Made by a program: the position numbers and the translations under genes. The notes beneath the pieces are model-generated. The model saw only the letters and a list, made by a program, of their open reading frames with translations, did not search any database and had not been told where the DNA came from. Below are positions 13,545 to 22,269 of a stretch of 53,520 nucleotides of DNA, in pieces; positions within the stretch are counted from its first letter, which is position 1, and the number at the start of each line of letters is the position of its first letter. The stretch covers positions 12,959 to 66,478 of IMG/VR virus record IMGVR_UViG_3300000116_000014, one strand, 5' to 3'. The stretch is from a virus.

Positions 13545-14692
13545 CACCAAATGAAAAAGTAGTAAAAGCCAGAGTGGCTTTGGTACTAGACCATCCGTTC
13601 TTCGGGAGCTTGGCTCTTAAACTTACAGTCAAAGAAGATCCTGAGTGCAAGACCGCTTGGGTCGATGGTACTCATCTGGGTTATAACCCAGAGTTTGTGG
13701 ACAAGTTACCATCTGACGAACTGAAGGGGCTTATAGCCCACGAGGTGATGCACTGTGGCCTCAATCACATAGCGAGGAAGGGAGACAGAGATGGTCATCG
13801 ATGGAACCTAGCCTGTGACTATGCCATTAATCCTATCTTACTTGACTATGGAATGGCTCTGCCTGATGGCGCTCTTAATGATCCTCAGTATTACGACATG
13901 GATGCTGACACTATCTACACTAAGCTACCAGAAAATGGTGGCGGTGGCGGTGGTGGTGGCGGTGGTGATGGCGATGAAGAAGAGGATGTCGGAGGGTGTG
14001 GCGTCATGCGAGAACCCACAAATGAAGATGGGCAATCTCTATCAGATGCTGAACTAAAAGAAATGGATCATGACTGGGAGGTGGCAACAGCTCAGGCTGC
14101 ACAGCAAGCCAAGGCAATGGGTAAGTTACCCGCTAATCTAGGTGAGATGGTCGGTGAGATGCTCCGCCCTGTAGCTAACTGGAAGTATATCCTTCAGCGT
14201 TTCATTACCCAGTGGGTCAAAGATGAATACACATGGAGGCGTCCTGATCGTAGGTTCATCCATGATGACATCTACTGTCCATCGCTAGGTAACGAGTCCA
14301 TGGGTGAGATTGTCATCGGTTGGGATACGTCTGGTTCGACTGACGAATTCAAGATACGTTTCGCATCGGAAATAAATTACATCCTCAGCCAGTTCAGCAC
14401 CACTGTTCACATTGTGTACTGTGATAGCCAAGTTCAAAAGGTACAGACACTAAACACCCCTGATGATCTTCCATTTAAAATGGAGTGCCCTCGAGGTGGA
14501 GGTACTGCCTTCCAGCCTGTGTTTGATTGGGTTGATAACCGTATACAGGAAACAGGTGTTGAACCTGCATGTTTGATTTACCTGACAGATTTGTATGGGC
14601 GCACGCCTATACAGCCAGACTATCCTGTCTTGTGGGCTTGCACCAATGAACAGGTAGCAGACTTTGGCGAAACAATTAACATTAGTATGTAG
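13541..14692 (+). CDS. VWA-like metallopeptidase-domain protein
   Basis: The 383 residues combine an N-terminal zinc-peptidase-like domain with HEVMH at 67-71 and a further H76, and a C-terminal VWA domain with the MIDAS motif DTSGST (262-267). The two are joined by a linker with ten consecutive glycines and an acidic run (about 133-149). This two-domain layout is that of predicted metallopeptidase/VWA proteins encoded beside MoxR ATPases. The HExxH suggests zinc-dependent cleavage, but activity is unproven. Overlaps the gene before by ATGA. Confidence 0.85.
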   Translation: MTPNEKVVKARVALVLDHPFFGSLALKLTVKEDPECKTAWVDGTHLGYNPEFVDKLPSDELKGLIAHEVMHCGLNHIARKGDRDGHRWNLACDYAINPILLDYGMALPDGALNDPQYYDMDADTIYTKLPENGGGGGGGGGGDGDEEEDVGGCGVMREPTNEDGQSLSDAELKEMDHDWEVATAQAAQQAKAMGKLPANLGEMVGEMLRPVANWKYILQRFITQWVKDEYTWRRPDRRFIHDDIYCPSLGNESMGEIVIGWDTSGSTDEFKIRFASEINYILSQFSTTVHIVYCDSQVQKVQTLNTPDDLPFKMECPRGGGTAFQPVFDWVDNRIQETGVEPACLIYLTDLYGRTPIQPDYPVLWACTNEQVADFGETINISM

Positions 14693-14701
14693 GAGAGCAC
14701 T

Positions 14702-15826
14702 ATGAGTATTAAAAAACCAAAAATGAAATTAATTAACAGGTATTCGCGTGAGTTAGTAGAGAAACTTCATGATCGAAGTATGCATTTGAGTTTGCTTTCC
14801 CCTCTAATAAAACATTTTTATAAACTGATAGGTGAAGTACACCACTTTGCTGTTGACTTTAATGAAGTAGAGAGGAATCACTCAAAGGCTTATCATTTTG
14901 CATGTTCAAAGTATCTGTTTGGGTTCAAAGATAAGAAAGCTTTAATGAATATGATTCACCCTATCACAAGAATAGATAAACAAATCCAAGATGATAGACG
15001 CTATCGACAAAGAGAGACAGATGATTTGGTTAGAAAAGATGTGATCGGAAGCGATCAGACTGCATACCAACGCTACAAAAAGATAGCGAGTGCCAAGTGG
15101 AAAATTAACTTCGGGCATACTCATGAACATAGTCAGGTATATCGTAGACTTATCGAGAATGTATCACCATCACAGTTTGAATTTGAATGTGGTGCGTTCC
15201 ATAATAAGATCATTTACATGACTGGGTTGTGGTCAGTAGTTAAAGAACATGATATTAAGAAGGTAGACAACAAAGTCACAGTGTATGCCAAGCTCATAAG
15301 CGAAGACGAGCATGGCCTCAAGGTGTTCAAAGCCAAATGGATTCGGCCCATTAATAAGCACCCCAAGTATGTTAACGAGTCAGGTTATATCTTTTCGCAT
15401 AACGGAAACAACATCACCGCAGCCAAGAATGTAAAAGCAGAGCAGCGCATTGAGACAGTAGCCCAGAAAATGATGACCGAAAAGTATGGTGAAACTGCGA
15501 TGACAAGAATCAATGACCTTGCTGGCAAGCCTGTGCCTTACTACCTGTACCCCACTATTATAGATTATATTTTCAAAGAAACTCAGTCGGGTTCAAGCAC
15601 GCTCGATGTCATTTCACACTTCAGATTCACAGTGTTCATGACTTCAGTAATGAACCAGATTAAAGTAACCAAAGAAGCTTCTGAGGCTGAGGTTGCGGCG
15701 GCTGAGGCTGAGGTTGCGGCTGAGATTGAAGTTGAAGTTGATAAAGCTGTAAAGGAATCTATAGAGGCAGCTGGCCTTACAGATTTAATAGATAAGATCA
15801 ACGCTAGCAAGGATAAGGCTGCATGA
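14702..15826 (+). CDS. Unknown 374-aa protein with acidic EA-repeat tail
   Basis: GGAGAGCACT precedes ATG. The first 320 residues are basic and helical, with many histidines (HTHEHSQVYRRL). Residues about 325-350 are a low-complexity A/E/V stretch encoded by short direct DNA repeats (GCTGAGGTTGCGG, 15686-15720). No family is recognised. Last but one gene of the plus-strand early region; overlaps the next by ATGA. Confidence 0.75.
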   Translation: MSIKKPKMKLINRYSRELVEKLHDRSMHLSLLSPLIKHFYKLIGEVHHFAVDFNEVERNHSKAYHFACSKYLFGFKDKKALMNMIHPITRIDKQIQDDRRYRQRETDDLVRKDVIGSDQTAYQRYKKIASAKWKINFGHTHEHSQVYRRLIENVSPSQFEFECGAFHNKIIYMTGLWSVVKEHDIKKVDNKVTVYAKLISEDEHGLKVFKAKWIRPINKHPKYVNESGYIFSHNGNNITAAKNVKAEQRIETVAQKMMTEKYGETAMTRINDLAGKPVPYYLYPTIIDYIFKETQSGSSTLDVISHFRFTVFMTSVMNQIKVTKEASEAEVAAAEAEVAAEIEVEVDKAVKESIEAAGLTDLIDKINASKDKAA

Positions 15827-16038
15827 AAACACGCATACATATCAACCAACACATCATTAAAAGCAACGGCAAGAGTGGTGCAAGGGAGCCAGTGATTACG
15901 GTAAAGAATTACAAGGAGAACCGGTATGCCCATGAGGTTGTAATCAATGGGCCGTGCCGTGTCATATACAGCCCTGACAAGCCGCTAAGTTGTGGCGCAA
16001 AGGTATGGATAGAGACTGACTCTGACTGTGTAAGCTAG
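15823..16038 (+). CDS. Small basic beta protein (71 aa)
   Basis: Coupled by ATGA to the previous gene. KTRIHINQHIIKSNGKSGAR, PVITVKNYK and CRVIYSPDKPLSCGAKVWIET make a beta-rich small basic protein, the kind found in many phages with unknown role. Its stop overlaps by 4 bases the stop of the convergent Q-like gene, with no room for a separate terminator. Confidence 0.75.
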   Translation: MKTRIHINQHIIKSNGKSGAREPVITVKNYKENRYAHEVVINGPCRVIYSPDKPLSCGAKVWIETDSDCVS

Positions 16039-16481
16039 CCAATAGGACGTCCTACCCCTCGGTCTTCATCGAGGCGGTATTGTACATTAGGGTTGATCGT
16101 TTGTTGAGCAATCGCTGTTAGAAAACCAGACAGCCATAACCTAGCCCTATCTAATATCGTGAAGTAATTTCTACGGCTAACACCCAGTACCTTACACTTC
16201 TCAACTGCACTACCTTTCTCGCAGTAATGAAGTGCTAACGCATTGCTGAGTGTGTGATCAATCTGAGCTAACTTAATGATGGATTTGTTCACGGCTTCTG
16301 CTCGATAGTCTCGCTTATTAAGTGGTGGTGTCGATGATCTAAAGCTGCTTCCCGATGTGATGTCTCCATCAGCTAGCCTTCCAAGCACTGTATTAGAAGG
16401 GAACCCTAGTCCAGAGTCTTTATCTCTAGCGACCCATTCGGCCCAGTGGTTTAGTAAAGTGTCTACTTCTTTATCGGTCAT
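16035..16481 (-). CDS. Q-type antiterminator / late transcription regulator
   Basis: Region 60-120 (LSNALALHYCEKGSAVEKCKVLGVSRRNYFTILDRARLWLSGFL) has the sigma-4-like helix-turn-helix pattern seen in phage Q and related late regulators (A-x-x-L-G-V-S-R...Y...L-x-x-A-x-x-W-L). The N-terminus HWAEWVAR...GLGFPSNT also recalls that family. It is the last gene of the leftward replication operon, the position Q occupies in lambda-like phages, and would turn on the long late operon. DNA target not identified. Confidence 0.75.
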   Translation of the reverse strand: MTDKEVDTLLNHWAEWVARDKDSGLGFPSNTVLGRLADGDITSGSSFRSSTPPLNKRDYRAEAVNKSIIKLAQIDHTLSNALALHYCEKGSAVEKCKVLGVSRRNYFTILDRARLWLSGFLTAIAQQTINPNVQYRLDEDRGVGRPIG

Positions 16482-16785
16482 TCTGATTCCCCTTTACACT
16501 AATTAATCCCTGCTCAACCCAGTAAGCAATCGTCCTTACCATTGCTCTGCGAGTAAAGAACAACTCATCCTCATACCTCATCTTGTGCTGGTCGAGATGA
16601 ACGTGGCAGGAGAAACATGCAAAGGCAGCAGAGAAATCATCTGCCTTACCACCCATGATGCCACCCTCTGTCTGTATGTGAGCCAGTACAGTGGTCTCTC
16701 TGTTGTGATTACAAACCTTTGGGATTTGGAACGTGCAGATCTGATCCTTAGCTGACTTGCGAAGTGCGTTAGATTTAATGCCCAT
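16471..16785 (-). CDS. DUF1364-type HNH-like nuclease
   Basis: KSNALRKSAKDQICTFQIPKVC, the block TTVLAHIQTEGG, and DDFSAAFACFSCHVHLD match the DUF1364 pattern (paired cysteines, AH, CxxCH). This family is found in nin-region-like positions and is predicted to be an HNH-type zinc nuclease. ATG 16785 is preferred because GAGG is 9 bases upstream and it just overlaps ninB. Likely processes recombination intermediates; not proven. Confidence 0.8.
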   Translation of the reverse strand: MGIKSNALRKSAKDQICTFQIPKVCNHNRETTVLAHIQTEGGIMGGKADDFSAAFACFSCHVHLDQHKMRYEDELFFTRRAMVRTIAYWVEQGLISVKGNQNDR

Positions 16786-17188
16786 GTCTTTGATCCTCGG
16801 GGTGAGGTAGATATAAATTAAGGGTGTCCATGCAGAACCGCTCAACGTCTTGCATGTACTGAGCAAATACCGATGGCTCTAGTGTTTTGGTACTCACCCT
16901 AATGGTGAACTCATGGCCACCAATGGAACCTGTGGTCTCCAATCCGTATGCGTCTTTGAACTTATCTCTAAAGGCTTCATGTGATTCAAGTTTGGTGTAC
17001 CCTGTTTCAGCAGATACAAGCGTCATCCAATCCCAATAAAGCCTGTTCTGTTTGTTTGATCTAGCCTTCTTGAACGGCTGAATAGATATTTGCCACAAAG
17101 GTTTGTCCTCATTTAGTTCAAGCCCATTGATATAGTCGAGGGCAGATGAGACAACTGACTGCGTGCGCAGAATAAAGTCACGCTTCAT
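16775..17188 (-). CDS. ninB: NinB-type recombination mediator
   Basis: The segment DKPLWQISIQPFKKARSNKQNRLYWDWM is diagnostic of NinB (lambda Orf), a dimeric protein that helps load recombinases onto SSB-coated DNA. The 137-residue length fits the family (about 140). ATG 17188 overlaps the stop of the nuclease gene before it (TAATG). It belongs to a small cluster of recombination nucleases at the end of the replication operon. Confidence 0.88.
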   Translation of the reverse strand: MKRDFILRTQSVVSSALDYINGLELNEDKPLWQISIQPFKKARSNKQNRLYWDWMTLVSAETGYTKLESHEAFRDKFKDAYGLETTGSIGGHEFTIRVSTKTLEPSVFAQYMQDVERFCMDTLNLYLPHPEDQRHGH

Positions 17189-17595
17189 TACATTTTTTCT
17201 CTGACTAACGTGCAAAACATTTCTGGACTCATGGTGAGGCTGTATTCGTATGTGTTCTCCCATATCGACTCCTGTTTGCCGATTAGATGGCTACCTGCCA
17301 CGACAACCATCCAAGGTCGCCTAGCCTGCTTCCAAAAAAGAACTGGGTGGCGTGATGCTTTGATCGCTTCGTCAACAGTCTGATCCCACCAACCTCGGAT
17401 CAGAGATGGTGTAGCTTCTTTATAATTCTTTACTTCAATCGCCCAATCAGGGAGGCCCAATATGTCCATCCCCCCGTCATGGCATTGATCGAGAAGGTTG
17501 CGCTTGAACACATAACCATCTCCTAGTAGATCCCTTAGTAAGGTAACCACCTCACGCTCACCACGTTTACCTTTCTCTCTGGACATTTTGCTCAT
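17188..17595 (-). CDS. PD-(D/E)XK nuclease, Holliday-junction-resolvase-like
   Basis: KGKRGEREVVTLLRDLLG near residue 8 supplies the first acidic residue. GGMDILGLPDWAIEVKNYKE (about 42-60) supplies the D and E-x-K of the PD-(D/E)XK core, as in phage Holliday-junction resolvases and VRR-like nucleases. The product should cleave branched DNA in replication or packaging. GGGAG precedes ATG by 6 bases. Confidence 0.8.
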   Translation of the reverse strand: MSKMSREKGKRGEREVVTLLRDLLGDGYVFKRNLLDQCHDGGMDILGLPDWAIEVKNYKEATPSLIRGWWDQTVDEAIKASRHPVLFWKQARRPWMVVVAGSHLIGKQESIWENTYEYSLTMSPEMFCTLVREKM

Positions 17596-17761
17596 GTGCT
17601 TCTCCCATTACCTCGGCAAGGTCTCTTTTAAATCGGTATTCTTTTTGCTGCTCACGGATTCTAAGCTGGTTATCCTTGTACCATTTAGCGCGGTAAGCTT
17701 TGCGTTCTTCCTTGTGACGTTCTGCCCAGCTCTTGCCCCATCGTTCGTATTGATCTGTCAT
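17567..17761 (-). CDS. Small basic helical protein (64 aa)
   Basis: ATG overlaps the stop of the upstream nuclease (ATGA); the 3' end overlaps the resolvase gene by 29 bases. The sequence is one long, charged helix (ERWGKSWAERHKEERKAYRAKWYKDN). It is rich in R, K, E and W and reminiscent of the small basic proteins found between phage nuclease genes. It may bind DNA. Confidence 0.6.
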   Translation of the reverse strand: MTDQYERWGKSWAERHKEERKAYRAKWYKDNQLRIREQQKEYRFKRDLAEVMGEAHEQNVQRER

Positions 17762-18183
17762 GCCACCCTCTTAAATAAATCCATTGGTATATGTACTACA
17801 GGCTCTGAGTCCTGATTGTCTCTTACGTTCTTAGTCCTTCCACCCCAACGGATAGGTAGGTCGTCACCATCGGAGTGAAGATACCAAAAGTCTCCGTCTT
17901 GCATTGATGCCACCACGATAAATGGTAGGCCAGTTCTGTTGTGGTACTGGATACCCCTGTCCATCTTGGCGTAAGAAATAATCAGTGTTGGGTAAGTGTT
18001 AAAGGAATGATTACGACACTTGATCTCACACCAACCTGACGGTTTGTTGTTGCGTTCAAACATATAGTCAAGTTGATAGGAGATCGGTAGCTTACGAGCA
18101 TTACATTTCCATGCCGACATCAACCGCTCAACGCAGTCATACTCTCGGTTTAGATCTGCCTTAGTCTCGTAAAGAGGTCTCAT
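17758..18183 (-). CDS. Putative PD-(D/E)XK-fold phage nuclease (141 aa)
   Basis: QLDYMFERNNKPSGWCEIKCR gives a D...E-x-K arrangement like VRR-NUC or DUF4143-type phage endonucleases, flanked by a helix and the strand FIVVASMQDGDFWYL. ATG 18183 fits the TGGGGGCGC site and overlaps the upstream stop (ATGA); an upstream GTG is less likely. A second nuclease next to the resolvase suggests a processing pair. Confidence 0.65.
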   Translation of the reverse strand: MRPLYETKADLNREYDCVERLMSAWKCNARKLPISYQLDYMFERNNKPSGWCEIKCRNHSFNTYPTLIISYAKMDRGIQYHNRTGLPFIVVASMQDGDFWYLHSDGDDLPIRWGGRTKNVRDNQDSEPVVHIPMDLFKRVA

Positions 18184-18416
18184 TTTTTTATGCGCCCCCA
18201 CGAATCACCAATCTGTTTAGGCTCAACAAAAATGCTAACGTACTCAGACTCATCTGGCTCAGTCCCAACCACTCGGTCATTCTCTTTTGCGTACACGACC
18301 TTGAGCTGACCGAACGCTTCAGTGAGTGAGTCATAAGCCTTAGTAAACTCAGGCATTAACTCTCTGTTATCAGCACGGACTTCATCCGGAGTTATTTTAT
18401 TGCCAGCATGATTCAT
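18180..18416 (-). CDS. Unknown small acidic protein (78 aa)
   Basis: Coupled at both ends by ATGA-type overlaps. Helical N-terminal half (DEVRADNRELMPEFTKAYDSL), then acidic and beta-like (PDESEYVSIFVEPKQIG). No family. Lies between the primase-helicase and nuclease genes and so is presumably a replication accessory. Confidence 0.65.
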   Translation of the reverse strand: MNHAGNKITPDEVRADNRELMPEFTKAYDSLTEAFGQLKVVYAKENDRVVGTEPDESEYVSIFVEPKQIGDSWGRIKK

Positions 18417-18634
18417 CTTGGCGCACCATTTTCTTTTTCATACGCTGCCCATGTTCTGTCAGCAGATACAAAAGATTTATTAGCCAGCTCAAGTTTTTTC
18501 TCTGCGATATAGAATTCTTTTCTAGCCACTCGAGTTAACTCAAAGGTGCGATGCCATTCGGTAACCAGCTTATCCAACTCTGGGTTAGAGTCAGCGTGAT
18601 AACCTTTCTTATTCATTCTTAAAATATTCATCAT
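18413..18634 (-). CDS. Small coiled-coil protein (73 aa)
   Basis: Starts within the primase stop (TAATG). The ribosome-binding site is weak, so translation probably depends on coupling. Residues 30-65 form a charged helix (RVARKEFYIAEKKLELANKSF) suited to coiled-coil pairing. Function unknown. Confidence 0.6.
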   Translation of the reverse strand: MMNILRMNKKGYHADSNPELDKLVTEWHRTFELTRVARKEFYIAEKKLELANKSFVSADRTWAAYEKENGAPR

Positions 18635-20379
18635 TAAAATGTCGCCGGAATGGGTGAGTTGTAATAGCTGGTAGGTATCTCTTGGTTAGCTTGATCGAGC
18701 TGCGAGTAGTCACCCGTTACATGGTTGTACGCAAGTTCAGCAACACCCACCTTTCCGATCTCTTTGAATCGTACCTTTTGCACATGAACCTGAGTCACCC
18801 TAGAAGAGGAATCATTTATGTCACGCCAAACCGTAATAGAGTTGTCAGCCTTGTTACGCCAGTGAGCTGCACCAGCAACGTCATAGGGTGTAGGCACTGG
18901 GTAGTCACCGTTCTTATCCTTCTGTAGTTTAGTAGGGTGAGCCACGATCCAAAGGTGAACACGATTGTTTCGAGCGAATGTTCTCAGTTCAGTGAGAGCT
19001 ATAGATATGTATTCAGTTTCACTCACCCCATCTGTACGAGAGTGTTCAATTTCATTCCACGGATCAATCACGATGCCTTGAACGCCTCTACGTTTAACCT
19101 GCACTCGCATTAGTCTTAGGACTTCAGCCAGTGTGGGACGCTCAGGCATAACAAAGGAGAAGTGATCGTCAACCCATGATCGAGCTGATGTATATTCATC
19201 TCGGTTCATTCTAAGTGGGTGTTGGGTAGCAATAGACTTACCCGTTTTCTTTTCGATGAGGCCAGCAATATGACGAGCAACTGGTTGGTTCTCAGGAGAG
19301 CAGATACAGAAACGCCACTGATGCTGGTTAGCTAACCGCACTAGCATAGCGTCTAGAAAGTTTGACTTACCGTGAGATGGAACGCCTGTCACCAGAGTCC
19401 ACTCCCCTTGCCTAACTGTGTAGAACTGATCAACATCTTTCCACCCTGTCGAGATCCCTAATTCGTATCCTGCCTCGTAGATGTAATCAAGTTGATCAAC
19501 TACATCTGATACCTCAAAGATACCAGTAACGGGATAGTCAAGAGCCGCTTCTATACAATCATGTATAGTGTGTGAACCATGGGTTTTTAAGGTATCGTTC
19601 GCATCCTTGCAGTCCGTTGGCCATATCACTCGGGCGCATCTTTCTACACCTAGTCTGCGGCTCAGTTCATCCTCAAGCCTTTTGCCCGGAGCATCAGTAT
19701 CAACAGCAATAACGAAGCGCTTAACACTATCTAGTCTCGGGTCTGCCAAGAAATCAAACTTACTTGAGTAAGACTTTGACTCCATTGATGGAGCACCATC
19801 AGGTACTGAAATACAGTTACGGTATCCGGCTTCTTCGAGCGACAGCTTATCCATTTCTCCTTCAACTATAATCGTGAGGGATTTATTTAGATCGTCTAGA
19901 CCATAGAGCAAACGCTCTGCACCTTTGCTTAGCTTGAAGTTCTTCTTACCGTCTCTGTATTTGATGTTGACTAGCTCACCATCCCGATAGTATGGGAACT
20001 CAATGGCACCTGTTTCAGCTCCAATCTGAGGCATCCACGACTGCCCATATGCGATCTTATTTCTAATAAGGACAGCCTCAGAGATACCCCTCTTTAAGAA
20101 CCACTCTACTACCTGTTCAGGAAGATCAGACTTAGGTCTTTCGACAGGCGCAACGTAAACCTTTGGTCGCTCAACAAAGTCAGGCTTCTTATCGTTACCT
20201 AATCCTCCAGCCTCACCACAGTTGTGACAGAACCATGTCCCCTTGTCGAGGTTCACATTGAGTGGTTTATGATGGGCGTTCTTATTACTTCTTGTGTGAC
20301 GACAGCTGGGGCAGAATGCTTTGACCTCACCAGATTTATTTTGAGGTACGTCTATACTAAAATCAGCGTATGTATTCAT
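18634..20379 (-). CDS. Bifunctional primase-helicase (T7 gp4-like)
   Basis: The 581-residue product has an N-terminal zinc ribbon (C23, C26, C51, C54). A Toprim-type primase core follows with EGEMDKLS (173-180) and DTDAPG (227-232). The C-terminal RecA-like helicase carries Walker A GVPSHGKS (332-339), a WIVAHPTK-type motif near 475 and a VxVQKVRFKE-type end. It unwinds the fork as a hexamer and lays down primers. AGGAG is 7 bases before ATG; the stop overlaps the next gene. Confidence 0.92.
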   Translation of the reverse strand: MNTYADFSIDVPQNKSGEVKAFCPSCRHTRSNKNAHHKPLNVNLDKGTWFCHNCGEAGGLGNDKKPDFVERPKVYVAPVERPKSDLPEQVVEWFLKRGISEAVLIRNKIAYGQSWMPQIGAETGAIEFPYYRDGELVNIKYRDGKKNFKLSKGAERLLYGLDDLNKSLTIIVEGEMDKLSLEEAGYRNCISVPDGAPSMESKSYSSKFDFLADPRLDSVKRFVIAVDTDAPGKRLEDELSRRLGVERCARVIWPTDCKDANDTLKTHGSHTIHDCIEAALDYPVTGIFEVSDVVDQLDYIYEAGYELGISTGWKDVDQFYTVRQGEWTLVTGVPSHGKSNFLDAMLVRLANQHQWRFCICSPENQPVARHIAGLIEKKTGKSIATQHPLRMNRDEYTSARSWVDDHFSFVMPERPTLAEVLRLMRVQVKRRGVQGIVIDPWNEIEHSRTDGVSETEYISIALTELRTFARNNRVHLWIVAHPTKLQKDKNGDYPVPTPYDVAGAAHWRNKADNSITVWRDINDSSSRVTQVHVQKVRFKEIGKVGVAELAYNHVTGDYSQLDQANQEIPTSYYNSPIPATF

Positions 20380-21098
20380 AGGACTACTCCTGATGGATTT
20401 CCTTTGGTCTTACGCAACCGATTTCCAGTTGGTAATTCGGAACCCATCTTTGTTTTTAATGCTGTGTATTTATCTCGCAGCTTCGATGGACTTAAGATAT
20501 TGCTTTGCCAGAACTTATCTTCGTTTGCCCATTTAAAAACCTCACAGATCTCTCGAGGTGTGCGCTCATCATTGGATCTCATTAGCCTTACATCGTTTGA
20601 CCAGACCGCATAGTTGGGTTGCCGCGCTCTAGAATCAATGCGTTTGATACATCCATAGATGTACTCTGCTACTTTTAGATCGGCGCTTGTGCCCCACTTC
20701 CAACCGTTCTTTTCACGCTTAGAAACAACAGCACCTTCGGGCGGTTGAGGTATGGGTTCTTCTACTAGCACAGGCTCGGAAGCTCTAATAGGTTTGACAG
20801 GTTCAGCAATCTCAACTACGTCATCATTAGTTGGTAGCCTCGCATTGAACTCATACCCATCACGCGAACAAGTTGAGTGTTGAGATTTAACTAACCACCC
20901 CATTGCCTCAGCCAAATTGAGATGCTTAACCACTGACGTCCGAGACATTGAAGTCTCCATCACGATTGTTTGTGATCGCAAAGTGCAGTTAACACTGGTG
21001 GCATCAAGATGATTGGAGATCGTAAGCAATACGAGTCGCGTTAAGGGCTGAAGATCGGATTGAACTATCCCCTTGCGCCATTGTTTTATTTTTGTCAT
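20376..21098 (-). CDS. Replication initiator-like winged-helix protein (240 aa)
   Basis: N-terminal winged helix (LTRLVLLTISNHLD...VMETSMSRTSVVKHLNLAEAMGWL) resembles lambda O and DnaD-type initiators. A proline-rich linker (about 105-130) leads to a C-terminal helical domain (EICEVFKWANEDKFWQSNILSPSKLRDKYTAL) of the type that loads helicase. ATG 21098 is preferred to an upstream TTG. Overlaps the primase-helicase gene by ATGA, matching an initiator-helicase pair. The origin may lie inside this gene, as in lambda; no iterons were evident. Confidence 0.8.
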   Translation of the reverse strand: MTKIKQWRKGIVQSDLQPLTRLVLLTISNHLDATSVNCTLRSQTIVMETSMSRTSVVKHLNLAEAMGWLVKSQHSTCSRDGYEFNARLPTNDDVVEIAEPVKPIRASEPVLVEEPIPQPPEGAVVSKREKNGWKWGTSADLKVAEYIYGCIKRIDSRARQPNYAVWSNDVRLMRSNDERTPREICEVFKWANEDKFWQSNILSPSKLRDKYTALKTKMGSELPTGNRLRKTKGNPSGVVL

Positions 21099-21108
21099 GA
21101 CCAATCAC

Positions 21109-21330
21109 CTATTGCTGAATGGTTATGTATCGCTCGGGGTACAAGATTTCAATCTCATTGATCTCTTTCTTAAAGAAGATGCTCAGTTTTTCTGCGAGAT
21201 CAGGAGAAGTTTTTTCACCTCGCTCAATGCGCGAGAGGTGGCCGTTGTCTACGCCAACCTGAGCACAGACATACTGGAGGGAGAAGCCTTTAAGTTTGCG
21301 AATGTTTCTGAGAGGAGATGATTCATTCAT
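21109..21330 (-). CDS. XRE-family regulator (73 aa), Cro-like
   Basis: A single helix-turn-helix domain: NIRKLKGFSLQYVCAQVGVDNGHLSRIERGEKTSPDLAEKLSIFF, the XRE pattern, with no protease or dimerisation domain. First gene of the leftward replication operon, divergent from the plus-strand genes at 21548. Likely binds the TTTCGYATTA sites in the gap. By analogy it is the lytic switch protein, although it could equally be the lysogeny repressor. Confidence 0.8.
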   Translation of the reverse strand: MNESSPLRNIRKLKGFSLQYVCAQVGVDNGHLSRIERGEKTSPDLAEKLSIFFKKEINEIEILYPERYITIQQ

Positions 21331-21547
21331 AGTGGTGTTCCTAGATTATTATTGAGTTAATGCGAAATATAGTCTGGGTGTGTCGCAGAGTTATGTCAAC
21401 ATAAAACTTTCGTATTTAAGAAAGTATCTAGGGAGGAAATGTAAATGACAGAATAAAATTTCGTATTAGTGATTGAAAAAAATCAAACCATAAGTTACAT
21501 TTGTGCGGTACACGCATAATGCTGTACCCAATTAAAGGAGAAATAAA
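21331..21547. promoter_or_regulatory. Divergent immunity/operator region
   Basis: Leftward: TTGACA lies at 21395-21400 (minus strand) with an imperfect -10 near 21370-21380, driving the XRE/replication operon. Rightward: TTGAAA at 21473 and TACATT at 21496 (17-base spacer) precede AAAGGAG and the gene at 21548. Half-site TTTCGYATTA occurs at 21459 and, on the minus strand, starting at 21367; a close variant with a matching second half forms the inverted repeat ACTTTC/GAAAGT at 21406-21425. This is the layout of a phage switch region. Confidence 0.65.
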
Positions 21548-21820
21548 ATGATCAAGCAATCGTTTCGCGTCATTGACATTGCAAGTAAATTACAAATAAA
21601 AAAGAAGGGTTGGATGAAAGATGCAGGATCAAACTGGCCTTGGCACATTACGTTTTGGGATCACCAAAGTGAATGCCGTCCTGAGTATTTAAGAACTAAG
21701 GATACGTTTGAAGGTGATAACCAACTCAAAATACTCAGCTCAGACTATAGTTATGTAGGCGTAACTAAGCTGAGTTTGAAAAACACAGTAGATGAGGACA
21801 TGAAGGATGAGCTTATTTAA
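21548..21820 (+). CDS. Unknown 90-aa protein after the switch region
   Basis: AAAGGAG is 8 bases before ATG. The product is hydrophilic, with many W, H and K residues (KKKGWMKDAGSNWPWHITFW) and a beta-rich C-terminus. No HTH. First gene of the rightward transcript from the switch region; may be an immunity or anti-repressor component. Function unknown. Confidence 0.65.
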   Translation: MIKQSFRVIDIASKLQIKKKGWMKDAGSNWPWHITFWDHQSECRPEYLRTKDTFEGDNQLKILSSDYSYVGVTKLSLKNTVDEDMKDELI

Positions 21821-21936
21821 ACGCTATTCAATAAACAACGAAGTTGGACGCAATGGTGAAACCAACTTTGGACATAATTTAAATTTAATTAATATGATGG
21901 ATCGAATTAGGTCAATCATGTGGGAGATTTTTAAAT

Positions 21937-22269
21937 ATGCAACTTATTCTAGGCCCACTAGCCAAGAGAATGCGGATGCAACTTGGTCTAAAGCAAGCGG
22001 ATGTGGCTAAAGAAATTGGCACCACCGCAGGAAATCTATGTAGATTTGAGAAAGGAAATCAGGGTTTAAGCGATCCATTATTGGAGAAGTTAACGAAGAA
22101 ACTTAACACAACACCAGAGCAGTTAATTTTAATGAACCTAACAACCACGCCAAGTGAGTTACTGGAGTACGCTGTGTTGTTATCTAAACTAAATGCTAAT
22201 CAGATGTTGGGTGTTAAGGCTGTCATAGACTCTATGGTCTCTGATGTTAACGATGATGGGAGGGGTTGA
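21937..22269 (+). CDS. XRE-family regulator (110 aa), repressor-like
   Basis: Helix-turn-helix at residues 10-55 (MRMQLGLKQADVAKEIGTTAGNLCRFEKGNQGLSDPLLEKLTKKL), then a 50-residue C-terminal helical region that could support dimers. GGGAGAT precedes ATG. With the divergent 73-aa regulator it forms a two-protein switch; the longer one is the better CI-like candidate, although it lacks a peptidase domain and so could not self-cleave. Which protein keeps lysogeny cannot be decided from sequence. Confidence 0.8.
   Translation: MQLILGPLAKRMRMQLGLKQADVAKEIGTTAGNLCRFEKGNQGLSDPLLEKLTKKLNTTPEQLILMNLTTTPSELLEYAVLLSKLNANQMLGVKAVIDSMVSDVNDDGRG

Noticed and set aside
21807-22010. Plus-strand frame of 67 codons between the 90-aa gene and the XRE gene
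   Set aside because: No spacing for a ribosome-binding site, overlaps the well-supported XRE gene by 74 bases and shows no protein-like features. It cannot be fully excluded.
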